A stretch of DNA of 64,000 nt, from NCBI RefSeq assembly GCF_001186365.1, contig NZ_LDTZ01000014.1, positions 1 through 64,000 of the forward strand. The letters are read 5' to 3'. A program made the position numbers and the translations under genes. The stretch's first letter is position 1. Each line of letters begins with the position of its first letter. This stretch comes from Gordonia jacobaea (GTDB taxonomy: Bacteria; Actinomycetota; Actinomycetes; Mycobacteriales; Mycobacteriaceae). Under the pieces are notes generated by a model that was given only the letters and a program-made list of their open reading frames with translations, was not told the origin of the DNA and did not search any database. This document shows positions 61,199 to 64,000 of the stretch, one piece after another.

Positions 61199-62242
61199 AT
61201 GTTCACCGTTCCCATCATCGACATCTCGCCCTACGCCGACCCGCAGAGCACGCCAGAACAACGAGCACAGGTGGCGCGTCAACTCGACGAAGCCTCTGCC
61301 ACAGTCGGATTCATGCAAATCGTTGGACACGGAATCTCCCAGAGCGTCGTCGACGGTCTGACCGAAGCCCTCGACGCGTTCTATGCACTCCCGCTCGACG
61401 TGAAGAAGAACTACACGCGGCCGGGTGCCAACCGTGGCTACAGTCCGCCCAAGAGCGAGTCGCTGAGCATGAGTCTTGGTGTGGCAGCGGCGAATCAGAT
61501 GAACGACTTCTATGAGGCGTTCACCGTCGGCTCGGAGCAATCCTGGTATGCGGCAACGGATCTTCCCGAGTCCAGCTATCCCGACAACACCTGGCCCGAC
61601 GACGCGGTGACGAGCTTCCGGCCGGCCGTCGAAGAATGGTTTTCCCAGGCGCGAGGCGTGTCACGAATCCTGTTGCGTGCCTTCACCGAAGCGCTGGGCC
61701 TTCCGGACGGCTACTTCGACGCGCTCACCGATCACTCGATCGACGCGCTGAAGATGAACAACTACACGCTGCCCGAAGGCGAGATCGAACTCGCGGGCGA
61801 GTTGACCGGAATGGGCGCACACACCGACTTCGGCATCCTCACCGTCCTGTGGGCCGACCGTGTGCCGGGATTGCAGGTCCTCGATCGCGACGGCATCTGG
61901 CACGACGTACAGCCCGAGCCCGGTGCTCTCATCGTGAACCTCGGCGACGCCATGGCCCGCTGGACAAATGATCGCTGGTTGTCGACCATCCATCGGGTCG
62001 ACCCGCCCGTCGTCGACGGAAGGATCATCCGACGACGTTCCGCGGCCTTCTTCTTCGACGGCAACTTCGACGCCGTCATCGAAACACTGCCCGGATGTGC
62101 GCGCACAGATCAGCCCGGGTACCCGCCGATCACCGTCGCCGACAACATCAACGCCAAATTGGCCGGAATGAAACAGGGGGTCGCGCCACAGGCCGCTGAT
62201 CGGGAGGCGCAGCGGCTGACGTCGGCGCACACGGCGCGATAG
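61199..62242 (+). CDS. 2-oxoglutarate/Fe(II) or IPNS-type oxygenase
   Basis: A 347-residue jelly-roll oxygenase of the isopenicillin N synthase/2OG family. N-terminal FTVPIIDISPYAD is the hallmark; iron ligands are His208 and Asp210 (MGAHTDFGIL) and His265 (LSTIHRVDPP), with the co-substrate-binding RRRSAAFFFDG (Arg279/280-x-Ser). It would hydroxylate or oxidise the imported substrate. RBS AAGGAA precedes the ATG. It lies in a likely operon with the ABC importer and the GntR gene. A 13-base gap separates it from the GntR gene. Confidence 0.9.
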   Translation: MFTVPIIDISPYADPQSTPEQRAQVARQLDEASATVGFMQIVGHGISQSVVDGLTEALDAFYALPLDVKKNYTRPGANRGYSPPKSESLSMSLGVAAANQMNDFYEAFTVGSEQSWYAATDLPESSYPDNTWPDDAVTSFRPAVEEWFSQARGVSRILLRAFTEALGLPDGYFDALTDHSIDALKMNNYTLPEGEIELAGELTGMGAHTDFGILTVLWADRVPGLQVLDRDGIWHDVQPEPGALIVNLGDAMARWTNDRWLSTIHRVDPPVVDGRIIRRRSAAFFFDGNFDAVIETLPGCARTDQPGYPPITVADNINAKLAGMKQGVAPQAADREAQRLTSAHTAR

Positions 62243-62255
62243 GGCGTTACGCTCG

Positions 62256-62912
62256 ATGACCGTGACGGTTGGAGGCGGTGAGGGCGCATTGCTGACGCAG
62301 TCGGTGGTGCGCCGACTCCGCGACGAGATCTTCGCCGGGCAGATGGCCCCCGGCACCCCGCTGAGCGTGCCGGGACTTGCCGCGCGTCTCGAAGTGTCGC
62401 GCAGCCCGGTCCGCGAGGCGGTGCAGCAACTCGTCGTCGAAGGACTCGCCGAGTACACACCGCGTGTCGGCGCCAAGGTCGCCGCGCTCGACGAGGCTAG
62501 TCTGCGCCACGTCTTCGAGGTTCGCGAGGTGCTCGACGGTCTCGCCGCCCGGCAAGCCGTCGAACGCGTGACCTACGCCGAGATCGACGACCTGTGGGAG
62601 CAGGTGCGCACCCAGGAGGCACTGCTCGCCGAGGCCGCTGATCACCACCGAGACTCCCAACTCGACCTCGACTTCCACACCGCGGTGCGGTCCCTGTCGG
62701 GCAACAAACCGCTGTGCGACGCGTTGTTCAAACTCGACACACAGTCGCACCTGTACCGCTCCGACATGTGGCAGCACGACGTCAACCGACGTCTCGCGGT
62801 GGCAGAGCATCATCGAATCGTCAGTGCGCTGGAAGCAGGCGACGCCGCGGGGGCGCAGATCGCGGCACAGGCACACGCCGCCGGAGTCTTGGTTCGGTTG
62901 CTCAGATCGTGA
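62256..62912 (+). CDS. GntR family regulator with FCD ligand domain
   Basis: A 218-residue GntR regulator. N-terminal winged helix: VVRRLRDEIFAGQMAPGTPLSVPGLAARLEVSRSPVREAVQQL (quoted in parts: SRSPVREAVQQL is the recognition helix). C-terminal FCD domain: SLRHVFEVREVLDGLAARQAVERV, and the metal/ligand residues in DFHTAVRSLSGN, then AEHHRIVSAL. It likely senses the imported compound or its oxidation product and binds the ACATGTA sites in the divergent promoter. Its stop overlaps the next gene's GTG (GTGA). Confidence 0.9.
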   Translation: MTVTVGGGEGALLTQSVVRRLRDEIFAGQMAPGTPLSVPGLAARLEVSRSPVREAVQQLVVEGLAEYTPRVGAKVAALDEASLRHVFEVREVLDGLAARQAVERVTYAEIDDLWEQVRTQEALLAEAADHHRDSQLDLDFHTAVRSLSGNKPLCDALFKLDTQSHLYRSDMWQHDVNRRLAVAEHHRIVSALEAGDAAGAQIAAQAHAAGVLVRLLRS

Positions 62913-64000
62913 CTGCGCACAGCGTGACGGGGACAGGCGCGGCGGGGACAGGCGCGACGGGGGCGCGCGAACTCACTGACCTGCCGCCGCAGCTGTGGGG
63001 CGAGTACCCGGACACGCTCGCCGACGTGATGCCCTGGATCGGGCGGTGCCTCGGCGTCGACTCCGTCGGTGGCGATCGGCCGACGGCGAGCGAGCGCAGT
63101 CGCCTCCCCGAACTCGACGCGGCGTCGGTGGTGCTGCTGCTCGTCGACGGCCTCGGCGAACGGCAGCTCGCCGCCCACGCACACCTCGCACCGACACTCA
63201 CCGGACTGCAGGGCGCCGTGCTGCGGGCGGGCTTCCCGTCGACAACGGCGACGTCGATCACCAGCCTGATGCGCGGCGAACCGGCGGGTGAGCACGGGAT
63301 CATCGGCTACAGCTTCGTGCCGGACGACGCGGCCCGCAGTCACGGTCCGGCCCGCACGCTGAACATGCTGCGCTGGACACTCGACAGCGCCGACGGCCCG
63401 TCGGCCTACGACGTCTATCCGCCGACCGCACTTACCCCGGGAGACGGCGACGGCGCGGTGGGCGCGCTCGAGCGGTCGGGGGTGCGCGTCTTTCAGGTGA
63501 TGCCCGGCGAGTTCAAGGACACGGGCTTCACCTCCGTCGCCTCCGGTACCGCAGGCAGACATCTCCCCGCCAAGGCTCCGGCCGAGGTTCGAGCAGGCAT
63601 CACCACCGCGCTGACCAGGACGCTGCCCCGCTCACACCGGCCGCGAGTCGTCTACGCATATCTCGCCGACCTCGACACCGCCGGTCACATCTACGGTCCG
63701 GGCTCCGACCCCTGGTGCGACGCACTGCGAACTGTCGATTCCCTTGTCGCCGGCATCCTCACCGACCTTCCGTCCGACGCCACCCTCGTCGTGACCGGCG
63801 ACCACGGGATGCTGCGCGCGGGAAAGGCCATCGACCTCGACGCCGAGCCCGCGTTGTCGGCGGGCGTCGCACGGGTCGCGGGCGAGGCGCGGGTGCGCCA
63901 CGTCTACGCGATCGACGGGGCCGTCGACGACGTCGCGGATGCCTGGCGCAATCTCCTCGGCGACGACGCGCACGTCGCGCCGCGCGAACAGGTTCTCGCC
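62909..64000 (+). CDS. Alkaline-phosphatase-superfamily phosphodiesterase/nucleotide pyrophosphatase-like (partial)
   Basis: At least 364 residues, incomplete at the right edge. An alkaline-phosphatase-superfamily fold: VVLLLVDGLGERQL holds the first metal Asp, FPSTTATSITSLMRGEP the nucleophile Thr and TLVVTGDHGMLRAGK the later metal Asp/His, with DLDTAGHIYGPGSD in between. This fits type I phosphodiesterase/nucleotide pyrophosphatases. No signal peptide is seen, so it is cytoplasmic unless the start is wrong. It overlaps the GntR stop by four bases. Role in the oxygenase operon unknown. Confidence 0.85.
   Translation, partial: MTAHSVTGTGAAGTGATGARELTDLPPQLWGEYPDTLADVMPWIGRCLGVDSVGGDRPTASERSRLPELDAASVVLLLVDGLGERQLAAHAHLAPTLTGLQGAVLRAGFPSTTATSITSLMRGEPAGEHGIIGYSFVPDDAARSHGPARTLNMLRWTLDSADGPSAYDVYPPTALTPGDGDGAVGALERSGVRVFQVMPGEFKDTGFTSVASGTAGRHLPAKAPAEVRAGITTALTRTLPRSHRPRVVYAYLADLDTAGHIYGPGSDPWCDALRTVDSLVAGILTDLPSDATLVVTGDHGMLRAGKAIDLDAEPALSAGVARVAGEARVRHVYAIDGAVDDVADAWRNLLGDDAHVAPREQVLA

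Overview
The window is high-GC, gene-dense DNA from an actinobacterium of the order Mycobacteriales. Gordonia or a close relative is my best guess. The pointers are frequent GTG and TTG starts, many 4-base ATGA or GTGA overlaps, a fused MrpA/MrpB subunit, and two blocks whose gene order matches, from memory, Mycobacterium tuberculosis. One is def / DUF3263 / LytR_C / sodC / carboxylate-amine ligase, followed after an insertion by AAA ATPase / pssA / psd / moeA (Rv0428c-Rv0438c-like). The other is DUF4178 / DUF2617 / DUF4247 / DUF350 / speE-like (Rv2597-Rv2601-like). The genus is inference; no rRNA gene is present.

Layout. 0-1 kb: an IS30-family transposase cut by the window edge. 1-6.3 kb: an LLM flavin oxidoreductase, a SHOCT protein with a strong bidirectional terminator, a HAD phosphatase, and thiC-thiD under a TPP riboswitch. 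6.3-9 kb: a three-gene ABC-2 exporter with an IdeR/DtxR-like iron box upstream. 9-16 kb: small stress genes, then a def-led operon that ends in a membrane-anchored barnase-like RNase and its barstar; divergently, DUF3263, LytR_C, SodC and a YbdK-type ligase. 16-19.3 kb: an unrecognised GNAT/autoinducer-synthase-like protein convergent with a very unusual membrane GGDEF protein continuous with a ThiF/E1-like domain. 19.4-26 kb: a six-gene Mrp/Mnh Na+/H+ antiporter operon. 26-33 kb: two surface proteins, then the phospholipid and molybdenum-cofactor block (AAA ATPase, pssA, psd, moeA). 33-35 kb: a second HAD phosphatase, an array of inverted short repeats between convergent genes, a SRPBCC protein and a DUF350 protein. 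35-39 kb: three LLM monooxygenases, probably for sulfur or xenobiotic scavenging. 39-45 kb: a paired acyl-CoA dehydrogenase, an MFS exporter with divergent TetR regulator, and an amidase. 45-51.7 kb: two sodium:solute symporters with a LytS/LytTR-type two-component system. 52-57.8 kb: an M19 dipeptidase-like protein, an SDR enzyme, and the DUF4178-to-SpeE-like operon. 58-64 kb: an ABC importer with a 2-oxoglutarate/IPNS-type oxygenase, a GntR regulator and a phosphodiesterase that runs off the window.

How the genes fit together: many are in tightly coupled operons (thiCD; the ABC exporter; def-GNAT-RNase-barstar; mnhACDEFG; kinase-regulator-DUF-symporter; DUF4178-SpeE). Several control elements can be read directly: a TPP riboswitch over the thiC ribosome binding site, an iron box, a set of palindromic ACATGTA sites that probably serve the local GntR protein, a TetR-type dyad, and a 46-bp nested inverted repeat before the SDR gene. 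The observations most worth following are the GGDEF-ThiF fusion, the GTCGACTGGGCGCT repeat family seen at two loci, and the regulatory sites around the ABC/oxygenase cluster. No tRNA, rRNA or CRISPR array was recognised by eye.
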